Assembly (NCBI GenBank): GCA_016463555.1
Contig: JAEMRB010000064.1
Location: forward strand, 1-5,983
Direction: 5' to 3'
Source: Chloroflexota bacterium
GTDB taxonomy: Bacteria; Chloroflexota; Limnocylindria; Limnocylindrales; Limnocylindraceae
Length of the DNA stretch: 5,983 bases
Shown here: positions 1-5,983 of the stretch, piece by piece
How positions within the stretch are numbered: position 1 is the stretch's first letter
How the letters are laid out: each line of letters starts with the position of its first letter
The notes under the pieces: generated by a model
What the model was told of the DNA's origin: nothing
Databases searched by the model: none
What the model saw: only the letters and a program-made list of their open reading frames with translations
Position numbers and translations under genes: made by a program

Positions 1-1175
1 AGGTCGGCCATTGCGCGAACGCTGGTGATCTCCTCCTGCCACCCGGGGAACGTTTCGTAGATCGGCTTTGCGCGTGCAAGTTCAGCACTTGATGTTGGCC
101 AGCGCTCAACGCGCTTGCCATCAATCTCATATGCAACGCAGAGCAGAATCTCAGGAATCCCCGAGAGCACGTCGAGCTTGTTCAACATGATGCTTGAGAC
201 GCCATTCAACTCAACGGCGTAGCGGAGTGGAACGGCATCGTTCCAGCCGACACGGCGACGGCGACCGGTTGTCGTGCCAACCTCATGTCCGGTGACGGCG
301 ATGCGCTCGCCAATCGCATCGGTGAGCTCGGTGACGAATGGGCCCGACCCAACACGCGTGGCGTACGCCTTCATGACGCCCATCACCTCATCAATCTGGA
401 GCGGAGCGATGCCGCCGCCAGTGGTGGCGCCACCCGCGATTGGGTGTGAGGAGGTGACGAATGGATACGAGCCGTGATCAAGGTCGAGCATCGCCCCCTG
501 GGCGCCCTCAAAGAGGAGGTGCTCCTTACGGGCGTAGGCACGCTGCACCAAGTCGTTCGTGTCGGCGATGTGTGGCCGAAGGCGCTCGCCCCAGGTTGCA
601 ATGAGCGCGGCAATCGCCTCGGCATCAACCGCCTCGGCATAGTCGGTGGCACCAAGCGCAGCGAGGAGTGCACGCTTCTCAGGGAGCACGCGTGAGAGGC
701 GCGTCGCGGCTGAGGCTGGATCCAAGAGATCCTCAACGCGAAGGCCGAGGCGGGCGGCGCGGTCCTCGTATGCGGGGCCGATGCCGCGCTGGGTGGTACC
801 CACCTTGTCTCCAGCGAGCGCGGTCTCGCGGGCTTTGTCGAGTGCCACGTGATACGGCAGGATCAGGTGCGCTGCGTGGCTGACGCGCACCTTCGAGATG
901 TCGATGCCGCGGCTGATGAGCTCATCAAACTCTCGAATCAGCGTGGCGGGGTTGACGACCACCCCTGGCCCGATGATTGGGGTGATGTGTCCATAGAGGA
1001 CGCCCGAGGGGACCAGGTGCAGCTTGAAGGTGTCGCCGCCAATGACGATCGTGTGGCCGGCGTTATCGCCACCCTGATAGCGAACGACCGTTGATACCTG
1101 CTCGGCGAGGAAGTCGGTGGTCTTCCCCTTCCCCTCGTCGCCCCACTGGAGTCCGACGATCACGCTCGCAGGCAT
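1..1175 (-). CDS. purA: Adenylosuccinate synthetase, C-terminus cut by window edge
   Basis: This enzyme joins IMP and aspartate using GTP to make adenylosuccinate, the first committed step from IMP to AMP, in the cytoplasm. Translating the minus strand from the ATG at 1175-1173 gives 391 complete codons with no stop. The N-terminal nucleotide loop QWGDEGKGK lies at residues 10-18, including Asp13, and GGDNAGHT at 35-42 includes His41; both match the catalytic Asp13 and His41 of the E. coli enzyme. GTTQRGIGPAYED (126-138), FEGAQG (223-228), SSHPIAGGATTGGGI (242-256), TTTGRRRRVGW (301-311) and NKLDVLSG (332-339) are further family blocks. The family is usually about 425-435 residues, so roughly the last 35-45 are missing off the left edge, not deleted. 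A G-rich stretch (GGGGGG) 3-8 bases before the ATG may act as ribosome binding site. It is divergent from the photolyase operon and probably transcribed independently as a housekeeping gene. Confidence 0.97.
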   Translation of the reverse strand, partial: MPASVIVGLQWGDEGKGKTTDFLAEQVSTVVRYQGGDNAGHTIVIGGDTFKLHLVPSGVLYGHITPIIGPGVVVNPATLIREFDELISRGIDISKVRVSHAAHLILPYHVALDKARETALAGDKVGTTQRGIGPAYEDRAARLGLRVEDLLDPASAATRLSRVLPEKRALLAALGATDYAEAVDAEAIAALIATWGERLRPHIADTNDLVQRAYARKEHLLFEGAQGAMLDLDHGSYPFVTSSHPIAGGATTGGGIAPLQIDEVMGVMKAYATRVGSGPFVTELTDAIGERIAVTGHEVGTTTGRRRRVGWNDAVPLRYAVELNGVSSIMLNKLDVLSGIPEILLCVAYEIDGKRVERWPTSSAELARAKPIYETFPGWQEEITSVRAMAD

Positions 1176-1294
1176 AGCCCCCCGCTCTCGGTTGCTTAGA
1201 TGCTGCCGGGCAACGCACGGCGGGGGGATCGTACCCCCTCACCGCCCCGAGAGGGAGCACCGCGGCGCGGGCAAGGTGCGATGATCTACCGACG
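1176..1294. promoter_or_regulatory. Divergent intergenic region between purA and the photolyase operon
   Basis: These 119 bases separate two head-to-head genes, so promoters for both should lie here or just inside the genes. On the minus strand TACGAT (1233-1228) matches the -10 consensus at four of six positions and would give a purA leader of about 45 bases, but no good -35 stands 16-18 bases upstream of it. On the plus strand I find no convincing -10/-35 pair and no clear Shine-Dalgarno just before the photolyase ATG. The region also holds a short GC-rich inverted repeat, listed separately. That promoters exist here is inferred from gene orientation; their exact positions are not established. 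Confidence 0.45.
1222..1238. repeat. Small GC-rich inverted repeat in the divergent region
   Basis: A run of G (1222-1227) faces a run of C (1234-1238) across the centre ATCGTA, giving a 5-bp all-GC stem with a 6-base loop. CGG and CCG flanking it (about 1219-1221 and 1242-1244) could extend the pairing imperfectly. There is no T-run on either side, so it does not look like an intrinsic terminator, and none is expected between divergent starts. It overlaps the candidate purA -10 (TACGAT on the minus strand), so it could be an operator or a leader hairpin, or chance in GC-rich DNA. Confidence 0.3.
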
Positions 1295-2776
1295 ATGCCA
1301 CACCCCCCAGTGATCCTTTGGTTCCGCCGAGACCTTCGCCTCGCCGACCACCCCGCCCTGGTTGCGGCAGTGGCGGCGGCCAAGGATCGCGGCGCACCCC
1401 TGCTGCCGATCTTCGTCTGGGAGCCCGGCCTCATTGCTGGCCCCCGCGCCAGTGCCAACCGCACCTGGTTCCTCCGCGAGAGCGTCACGGAGCTCGCCGC
1501 CAGCCTGCGCGCACTCGGCTCGGATCTCATTGAGTTGCAGGGTCCCGCCGCTTCCGCACTTCCACCACTCATCAGCGAACTGCGCGCCGCAGGTGGCACC
1601 GGTGACATTGATCTCTTCATGACGCGCGACCACACCCCGTTCGCGCGAGAGCGCGATCACGCCGTTGCGGATCTGCTCGCGCCGCTCGGTGTGCAACTGC
1701 ATGCAAAGCGCGGACTTGTCGTGGTGGAGCCAGAGGAGTTGCTGACCGGTGGCGGCACACCGTACGGCGTCTACACGCCGTACTTCCGCCGATGGCTTGA
1801 GCAAGTCGATGCCAGCGCGCCACTCCCAGCACCAAAAAAGCTGCCACCACTACCAACACCAACTCCAACTTCCACCGTTGATCGGACGCTCCTTGATGCG
1901 CATGCGGTGCCAACCGCGCAGATTGATCAACTCCCTGTGCCAGGTGAGCGCGCTGCGCGCAAATACGCCGATACGTGGCGCAAATCAATTAATAAGTATG
2001 CAGATCGGCGCAACACGTTGGCCGACAACGCTGGAACTAGCCGCCTCTCGGCGGCGCTGCATATTGGGCTCCTCTCCGCGCGCGAACTTGTTGCGCGACA
2101 GCTTCCACTACCGCCAGTGCAAGAGGGTGAACGGTCAGGCGAGCGAGTCTGGGTGAGCCAGATCGCCTGGCGTGACTTCTATACACAGGTGCTCTGGCAC
2201 GCGCCGCATGCCGCGAGCAGCGCGTGGCGTCCAAGCTACGACGCAATCAAGTGGAGCAGCGATAAGCGCCTGCTCGAAGCGTGGAAGAGCGGCAAGACCG
2301 GCTACCCCGTTGTTGATGCAGGGATGCGCCAACTTGCAGCAACCGGCTTCATGCACAACCGCGCGCGCATGATCACCGCATCATTCCTAACAAAAGACCT
2401 GCTGATTGATTGGCGTGAGGGTGAGGCGCACTTCTTACGACATCTTGTCGACGGCGATATTGCCGCCAACAATGGTGGCTGGCAGTGGTGCGCGGGGAGT
2501 GGCACTGACGCTCAGCCGTACTTCCGCATCTTCAATCCGGTGACGCAGGCGGGCAACTTTGATCCCGATGGTGAATATGTGCGCCGCTGGGTGCCAGAGC
2601 TTGCCGCCCTGCAAACTCCTGCGATCCATGCGCCGTGGGCGCACCCGATGGCGCTTGCAGAGGCCGGGATCACACTCGGCGAGCAGTATCCAGAACCGAT
2701 CGTTGATCACGCCGAGGCGCGCCAACGAACGCTTGCGGCCTACAGCGCGGCACTGAAGCCAGAGAGCAGGCGCTAG
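1295..2776 (+). CDS. phrB: Deoxyribodipyrimidine photolyase (class I-like, FAD-dependent)
   Basis: The enzyme uses blue or near-UV light and reduced FAD to split UV-induced pyrimidine dimers, acting on DNA in the cytoplasm. The 493-residue product has the normal family length and two-domain order: an N-terminal alpha/beta antenna domain (about 5-140; [16 protein letters not shown] at 7-22), a Pro/Thr-rich linker (about 176-196) and a helical FAD domain (about 215-480). The FAD domain shows WRDFY (292-296), [14 protein letters not shown] (334-347), [12 protein letters not shown] (353-364), DWREGE (372-377), NNGGWQW (392-398) and [14 protein letters not shown] (405-418). By alignment to E. coli PhrB the electron-transfer triad is intact (Trp396, Trp373, Trp320), as are the FAD-N5 Asn392 and substrate Trp292 and Trp398. 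One oddity is Gln289 where classical CPD enzymes have Glu. The ATG at 1295 fits the family N-terminus; no clear Shine-Dalgarno precedes it. CPD repair is the likeliest activity, but specificity is inferred. Confidence 0.95.
   Translation: MPHPPVILWFRRDLRLADHPALVAAVAAAKDRGAPLLPIFVWEPGLIAGPRASANRTWFLRESVTELAASLRALGSDLIELQGPAASALPPLISELRAAGGTGDIDLFMTRDHTPFARERDHAVADLLAPLGVQLHAKRGLVVVEPEELLTGGGTPYGVYTPYFRRWLEQVDASAPLPAPKKLPPLPTPTPTSTVDRTLLDAHAVPTAQIDQLPVPGERAARKYADTWRKSINKYADRRNTLADNAGTSRLSAALHIGLLSARELVARQLPLPPVQEGERSGERVWVSQIAWRDFYTQVLWHAPHAASSAWRPSYDAIKWSSDKRLLEAWKSGKTGYPVVDAGMRQLAATGFMHNRARMITASFLTKDLLIDWREGEAHFLRHLVDGDIAANNGGWQWCAGSGTDAQPYFRIFNPVTQAGNFDPDGEYVRRWVPELAALQTPAIHAPWAHPMALAEAGITLGEQYPEPIVDHAEARQRTLAAYSAALKPESRR
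1834..1840 (+). other. In-frame slippery heptamer A-AAA-AAG in the photolyase linker
   Basis: Six A followed by G sits in the zero frame as A AAA AAG (Lys181-Lys182 of the photolyase), the canonical bacterial -1 frameshift heptamer known from dnaX. A -1 shift would add about 13 residues and stop at TGA 1879-1881, releasing roughly the antenna domain alone. I see no internal Shine-Dalgarno upstream and no strong hairpin just downstream, the usual stimulators, so the motif is real but its use is doubtful. Confidence 0.25.
1843..1876 (+). repeat. Degenerate CCA/ACC-rich low-complexity tract
   Basis: A short imperfect run of CCA/ACC-like triplets encodes Pro/Thr-rich residues 183-194 of the photolyase ([11 protein letters not shown] region). 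It lies in the linker between antenna and FAD domains, where length and composition are loosely constrained. Base composition here is visibly less G-rich than in the rest of the gene. It probably arose by slippage in a tolerant linker. Confidence 0.6.
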
Positions 2777-2778
2777 TC

Positions 2779-2946
2779 ATGGGCGGCGCACGACGAGAGA
2801 CACGACAGCCACATCGACCACCGAGCGAGCGTCCTGAGAAGATCTGTGCGGTGTGCGGCCGACCGTTCCAGTGGCGCAAGCGCTGGGAGCGTGTCTGGGA
2901 CGAGGTGAAGTACTGCAGCGACGCCTGTCGCCGCCGACGATCGTAA
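2779..2946 (+). CDS. DUF2256 small zinc-ribbon-like protein
   Basis: This short gene encodes a 55-residue, very basic protein. Its core from Lys21 to Arg54 reads [16 protein letters not shown], then [18 protein letters not shown], which is the signature of the DUF2256 family. Four cysteines (Cys23-x2-Cys26 and Cys46-x3-Cys50, 19 residues between the pairs) look like a zinc-binding ribbon; metal binding is inferred, not shown. Family members are typically this small and are often found beside or fused to photolyase/cryptochrome genes; their biochemical role is unknown to me. The ATG lies 2 bases after the photolyase stop and the TAA ends 1 base before the next gene's GTG, so translational coupling across all three genes is likely. 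A weak purine-rich stretch (GAGAGCAGG, 2762-2770) precedes the start. The residues before the core are Arg/Pro-rich and probably disordered. Confidence 0.9.
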   Translation: MGGARRETRQPHRPPSERPEKICAVCGRPFQWRKRWERVWDEVKYCSDACRRRRS

Positions 2947-2947
2947 G

Positions 2948-4489
2948 GTGAACCACCTCGTTGTTCTAGGAGATCAGCTCACCGACCAGGTTGGCCCGCT
3001 TCGCACGCGCCTTGATGGCAGCGCCAAGTTCGCCGACCCAATTCTCATCATGGAGATCACGGGCGTGCGGCATGAGGCACGGCACGTGCAGGCGGTGGTG
3101 CTGCAGATCGCAGCGCTTCGCGGATTCGCGGCAGAGCTTCAGGGGCGGGGGGCTCCAATCGAGGTCATTCAAGCACCCACGCTGGGCGAAGCACTTGCCG
3201 CAGCCCACGAGCGGTATCGGCCGACCGGCATCACCCTGATGGACCCTGCGCAGCCTCAGGACCTCGAGGCGATTCAGGCATGGTCCGCTGCGAGCAGTAC
3301 GCCCGTGGAGGTCGTCGAAAATCAGCTCTGGCTCACCACCGTGGCCGAATGGGAGGCGTTCAAGTCGGGTCGAAAAGAGCTCCGCATGGAGTACTGGTAT
3401 CGACGCGTGCGCAGTGCGCGCGGCTGGCTGATGGAAGAGAGCGCGGGGAAGAGCGAACCGATTGGCGGCACATGGAACCTTGACAAGGAGAATCGGAAGC
3501 GCCTCGCCCCTGGAACCGACGTGCCGACACCACCGTATGCAGCAGTCACGCCACTCGTACAGTCGGTGATCGACGAAGTACTTAAGGAGTCCTCAACGCT
3601 CTTTGGCGAGTCAACCACACTGATCTGGCCGACAACCCGGCGTGAGGCACTCGCTGCACTCAACGCATTTTGTGACGATCGATTGGCCAACTTTGGCCCA
3701 TACGAAGATGCCATGTCGAAAGAGCATGAGCATCTCTTTCACTCACTCTTATCGCCGGCGCTCAACCTCGGCCTGATCACACCTGCCGAAGTCTGCGAGC
3801 GCGCACTACAAACGTATGCCGCCCGATCGAGCGAAATCCCGCTCTCGAGCATTGAAGGGTTCATCCGCCAGATCCTCGGATGGCGCGAATTCATGCGCCA
3901 CGCATATCGCGAGTACTGGCGAGAGTGGCAGACCGACAACGGCCTGAACGCCCACGAGGAGCTGCCTGAGCTCTACTGGTCGGGAGAGACAAAGATGGCC
4001 TGCATGTCGCGCATCGTCAAAACGCTGCAGCGAACGGGTCACGTTCACCACATTGAGCGCCTCATGGTGCTCGGCAACTTTGCACTCCTCTTCGGCGTGC
4101 AACCGCAGCAGGTTGACGCTTGGTTCCTAGAGGCATTTGTTGATGCGCTGCCGTGGGTCGTTACGCCAAACGTCGTGGCCATGAGTCAGTTTGCGGATCT
4201 GGGTCGCATCACGAGTAAGCCGTACATCTGTGGCGGCGCATATATCTCGCGCATGGGCGATGACTGCAAATCGTGTTTCTACAACCCAACCGAATCGGTG
4301 GGCGAAACGGCCTGTCCGTTTACCACCATGTATTGGGAGTTCATCGATCGTCACTCGGCAAGGTTCGCAAAGAATCCACGCATGGCAACACAAGTTCGCT
4401 CCTGGTCTGCGCGGCCAGCGGGTGTCCGCAAAGAGATCCTGGTTCGAGCAGCTGACGTGCGCAGTCGTGCCAAGGCTGGCGATCTCTGA
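2948..4489 (+). CDS. Iron-sulfur bacterial cryptochrome/photolyase (FeS-BCP, probable (6-4) photolyase)
   Basis: This 513-residue flavoprotein belongs to the FeS-BCP group (CryB of Rhodobacter, PhrB of Agrobacterium), which binds FAD, a 4Fe-4S cluster and a lumazine (DMRL) antenna; PhrB repairs (6-4) photoproducts. The N-terminus (LVVLGDQL, 4-11) is typical of the photolyase-related domain (about 3-230), and the helical FAD/FeS half follows. Cys352, Cys440, Cys443 and Cys456 match the cluster ligands of Agrobacterium PhrB (350, 438, 441, 454) with exactly the same spacing. His367-His368 match its essential His365-His366, and Trp344, Trp392, Tyr426 and Tyr432 match its electron-transfer or chromophore aromatics (342, 390, 424, 430). 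The GTG start lies 1 base after the DUF2256 stop; it fits the family N-terminus, and an in-frame TGA about 45 bases upstream leaves no ATG alternative. There is no clear Shine-Dalgarno, so translation probably depends on coupling. Repair rather than signalling is inferred from the conserved histidines. Confidence 0.94.
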   Translation: MNHLVVLGDQLTDQVGPLRTRLDGSAKFADPILIMEITGVRHEARHVQAVVLQIAALRGFAAELQGRGAPIEVIQAPTLGEALAAAHERYRPTGITLMDPAQPQDLEAIQAWSAASSTPVEVVENQLWLTTVAEWEAFKSGRKELRMEYWYRRVRSARGWLMEESAGKSEPIGGTWNLDKENRKRLAPGTDVPTPPYAAVTPLVQSVIDEVLKESSTLFGESTTLIWPTTRREALAALNAFCDDRLANFGPYEDAMSKEHEHLFHSLLSPALNLGLITPAEVCERALQTYAARSSEIPLSSIEGFIRQILGWREFMRHAYREYWREWQTDNGLNAHEELPELYWSGETKMACMSRIVKTLQRTGHVHHIERLMVLGNFALLFGVQPQQVDAWFLEAFVDALPWVVTPNVVAMSQFADLGRITSKPYICGGAYISRMGDDCKSCFYNPTESVGETACPFTTMYWEFIDRHSARFAKNPRMATQVRSWSARPAGVRKEILVRAADVRSRAKAGDL

Positions 4490-4533
4490 GCCGAACCAGC
4501 ACGATTCCGTGGCAGCGGATCGTCACCATCTAC

Positions 4534-5763
4534 GTGCTCGTGCAGTTTGCCGAGATCTTTGGCGTGGCCATGATCTATGCCTACCTTCCGCTTGCTCTAG
4601 AGCGTGCGGGCGTACCACTCGCCTCCATCGCATCGGTCGCTGGTGCAACTACCGCGGGCATTTTCATCGTTGGCGCACCACAGGTGCCGATCTGGCTGGC
4701 CATCGCCGAGTTGCGATCGCGTCGACTCGTTATCGTGCGCAGTGGCTTGATTGCTCTGGTCGCGCTCATTGCCTTCGCCTTCGCGCAAGAGGCGTGGCAG
4801 CTGATCGGCGCAACGCTCGCGCTCGGTTTCTGGCTCGGCAACACCGGAGTCATGCTGGCGACGATTCGCGAAGTCTCGCCAGAGCACGCGCGTACTAGAT
4901 CGATCGCCCTCTTTAGCGCGGCGGCGCCGATGGGCTTTGCGCTCGGACCACTCCTTGCCGGTGCAATGATTGACGGACTGGGCCTCTCACTCGCCGCACC
5001 GATCATGGTCGCGGCGCTGCTCAACGCCGCACTGATCGTGGCCAACATCGTGGCAATCCCCGACGTACGACCGCACTACCCGCCGACCGGGGGCGTGCTC
5101 GAGGTGGCCCGCCGTGGCCTCCGCGAGGTCTTCGCCGACCGCAGGATTCGTGCGGGGTATCTGGTGCTTGGCCTGGCTATCGCCGGGGAGCGCATGCTCC
5201 GCCCTGTCTTCCCGCTACGGATCGCCGAGGTGGTGATCGGCCCCTCGATTACGGGGATAGCCGAACCGCTCGCCGCCCCTGGCGTGGCGGGTGCCGTTGG
5301 CCTACTGACAGGACTCTCGGCGCTGGGGGGCGCCCTTGTCGCTCCGCTCCTCGCTACACGACTCGTGCCCCGTCTCGGCATCCCGCGCGTCATGGCGGTT
5401 GGCTTCGCCGCGGCCGCCCTTGCAGCGGGGGCAATGATCGCCGTCTCAACGGCGCTCGGGCTTGCCCTCTCGAACACGCTCCTTGCTGCGGCATCGGCGC
5501 TGCTGCAGGCGATGGTCTTCACCTGGTTGGCCAACTCGGTCACCGAGCGCCGTCGCACCGCCGCGCTGAGCCTCTCGCTCTTCCCCCTCTACGCCGGTGC
5601 CGTCGTTGGGCCACTGATCGCATCAGCCGCCGCGCTCATCGGCACGCCACGGCCGGGTGATGCACTTGCCCTCACCCCCATCTTTCTCGGGTCGGTGCTG
5701 CTCCTCGCGCTCGGGATCGTCGCCGTGCGCCGCCTCCCCGCGGGAGAGCGCGACGCGCGCTAG
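4534..5763 (+). CDS. Major facilitator superfamily transporter, substrate unknown
   Basis: The product is a roughly 409-residue hydrophobic inner-membrane protein with about 12 predicted helices in two halves: near residues 3-22, 36-58, 65-84, 88-110, 125-148, 152-175, then 207-226, 250-275, 284-303, 306-332, 344-370 and 378-398. A longer polar loop (176-206) joins the halves, as is usual in this superfamily. The loop 2-3 motif is degenerate (AELRSRR at 58-64 instead of GxxxDRxGRR); the repeat in the second half is LVPRLGIPR (277-285). The ProGlu-rich loop after helix 4 (VSPEHARTRSIALFSA) resembles drug- or sugar-efflux members, but I cannot assign a substrate. The start is uncertain: GTG 4534 lies just at helix 1, whereas the frame is open back to 4456 and reads a plausible amphipathic leader (PWQRIVTIY) from possible CTG 4486 or ATT 4504. 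The CTG would overlap the preceding stop. It is co-directional with the photolyases, but a functional link is not shown. Confidence 0.88.
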   Translation: MLVQFAEIFGVAMIYAYLPLALERAGVPLASIASVAGATTAGIFIVGAPQVPIWLAIAELRSRRLVIVRSGLIALVALIAFAFAQEAWQLIGATLALGFWLGNTGVMLATIREVSPEHARTRSIALFSAAAPMGFALGPLLAGAMIDGLGLSLAAPIMVAALLNAALIVANIVAIPDVRPHYPPTGGVLEVARRGLREVFADRRIRAGYLVLGLAIAGERMLRPVFPLRIAEVVIGPSITGIAEPLAAPGVAGAVGLLTGLSALGGALVAPLLATRLVPRLGIPRVMAVGFAAAALAAGAMIAVSTALGLALSNTLLAAASALLQAMVFTWLANSVTERRRTAALSLSLFPLYAGAVVGPLIASAAALIGTPRPGDALALTPIFLGSVLLLALGIVAVRRLPAGERDAR

Positions 5764-5772
5764 TCTGCGCAC

Positions 5773-5983
5773 ATGAAGCAGGTAGAGAGCGTTCTTGGCC
5801 CCATCAGCTCCGCAGACATGGGTCTGACGTTGACTCACGAACATCTTCTGAACGACGTCCTCTCCTGGTGGCATCCGCCACTCGACGATTCAGCGCGATC
5901 GCGCGAGCTCGTCGACGAGAAGGTTTCCATCACCAACATCTGGGAGCTGAAGCACGACCCGTTCATCAATAAAGACAACTGCA
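5773..5983 (+). CDS. Phosphotriesterase-family metallohydrolase, 5' part only
   Basis: Seventy codons are visible before the window ends. The opening (VLGPISSADMGLTLTHEHLL, residues 7-26) is the characteristic N-terminus of the phosphotriesterase family (PF02126 type), in which the HxH pair, here His22 and His24, binds the first metal of a binuclear centre in a TIM-barrel amidohydrolase fold. The remaining ligands (a carboxylated Lys, two later His and an Asp) would lie beyond the edge. Members include organophosphate hydrolases, lactonases and many of unknown substrate, so the reaction cannot be named from this fragment. The ATG lies 9 bases after the transporter stop with no good Shine-Dalgarno, suggesting the same transcript. 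There is no signal peptide, so it is probably cytoplasmic. Full family members are about 315-360 residues. Confidence 0.9.
   Translation, partial: MKQVESVLGPISSADMGLTLTHEHLLNDVLSWWHPPLDDSARSRELVDEKVSITNIWELKHDPFINKDNC

Noticed and set aside
1..1175. Plus-strand open frames at the left edge (for example 274-477, 474-695 and 849-1094)
   Set aside because: The minus strand there encodes adenylosuccinate synthetase continuously with catalytic motifs, so these are shadows.
1063..1635. 190-residue minus-strand open frame over the divergent gap and the photolyase start
   Set aside because: It is Arg/Ser/Ala-rich with no recognisable motif, runs antisense to well-supported purA and photolyase codons, and is what high GC content produces by chance.
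1286..1804. 172-residue minus-strand open frame inside the photolyase
   Set aside because: It is antisense to the conserved antenna domain, with no family resemblance and no independent start signal.
4490..4533. Possible terminator between FeS-BCP and the transporter
   Set aside because: The 44 bases contain no GC stem followed by T residues, and the transporter frame stays open through the whole gap.
4191..4898. 235-residue plus-strand open frame spanning the FeS-BCP end and transporter start
   Set aside because: Its Arg/His/Cys-rich sequence is typical of an out-of-frame reading, while both underlying frames carry clear family signatures.
4581..5558. Long minus-strand open frames (155 and 160 residues) under the transporter
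   Set aside because: They are antisense readings of Ala/Leu/Val-rich membrane codons, low in complexity and without motifs.
1..5983. CRISPR array, tRNA, insertion sequence or defence-system cassette
   Set aside because: No spaced direct repeats, cloverleaf-like segments, transposase motifs or terminal inverted repeats were found; all long stretches are explained by the six genes.

Overview
The window is a compact, GC-rich bacterial chromosome segment with six protein-coding genes, two of them cut by the window edges. I see no rRNA, tRNA, CRISPR array, insertion sequence or phage gene. One gene (purA, cut at its 3' end) lies on the minus strand at 1-1175. A 119-base divergent gap follows, and then a tightly packed plus-strand run fills 1295-5983: a photolyase/cryptochrome-family DNA photolyase, a 55-residue DUF2256 zinc-ribbon-like protein, an iron-sulfur photolyase/cryptochrome (FeS-BCP, the CryB/PhrB type), a major facilitator superfamily transporter, and the start of a phosphotriesterase-family metallohydrolase. 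Gaps between plus-strand stops and starts are 2, 1, at most 44 (possibly zero) and 9 bases, so the five genes are probably one transcription unit.

The core theme is light-driven repair of UV-damaged DNA. The first enzyme keeps the FAD-pocket residues and the tryptophan triad of classical photolyases. The second has the four cysteines and paired histidines of the Agrobacterium PhrB (6-4) photolyase at identical spacing. Together they could cover both major UV lesions, CPDs and (6-4) photoproducts. The DUF2256 gene between them belongs to a small family often found beside or fused to photolyase/cryptochrome genes. The transporter and the phosphotriesterase-like enzyme have no obvious repair role and may simply share the transcript.

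The organism is a bacterium with short intergenic spacers, high GC, weak or absent Shine-Dalgarno sequences before the plus-strand genes, and photoprotection genes. This would fit a sunlit-habitat lineage such as a streamlined freshwater or marine Chloroflexota or Actinobacteriota. That is a low-confidence guess from style alone, because no marker in the window fixes the taxonomy.

The points most worth a second look are the two-photolyase plus DUF2256 cassette, a glutamine at the substrate-contact position where classical CPD photolyases carry glutamate, the undecided non-ATG start of the transporter, and an in-frame A-AAA-AAG slippery heptamer in the photolyase interdomain linker.
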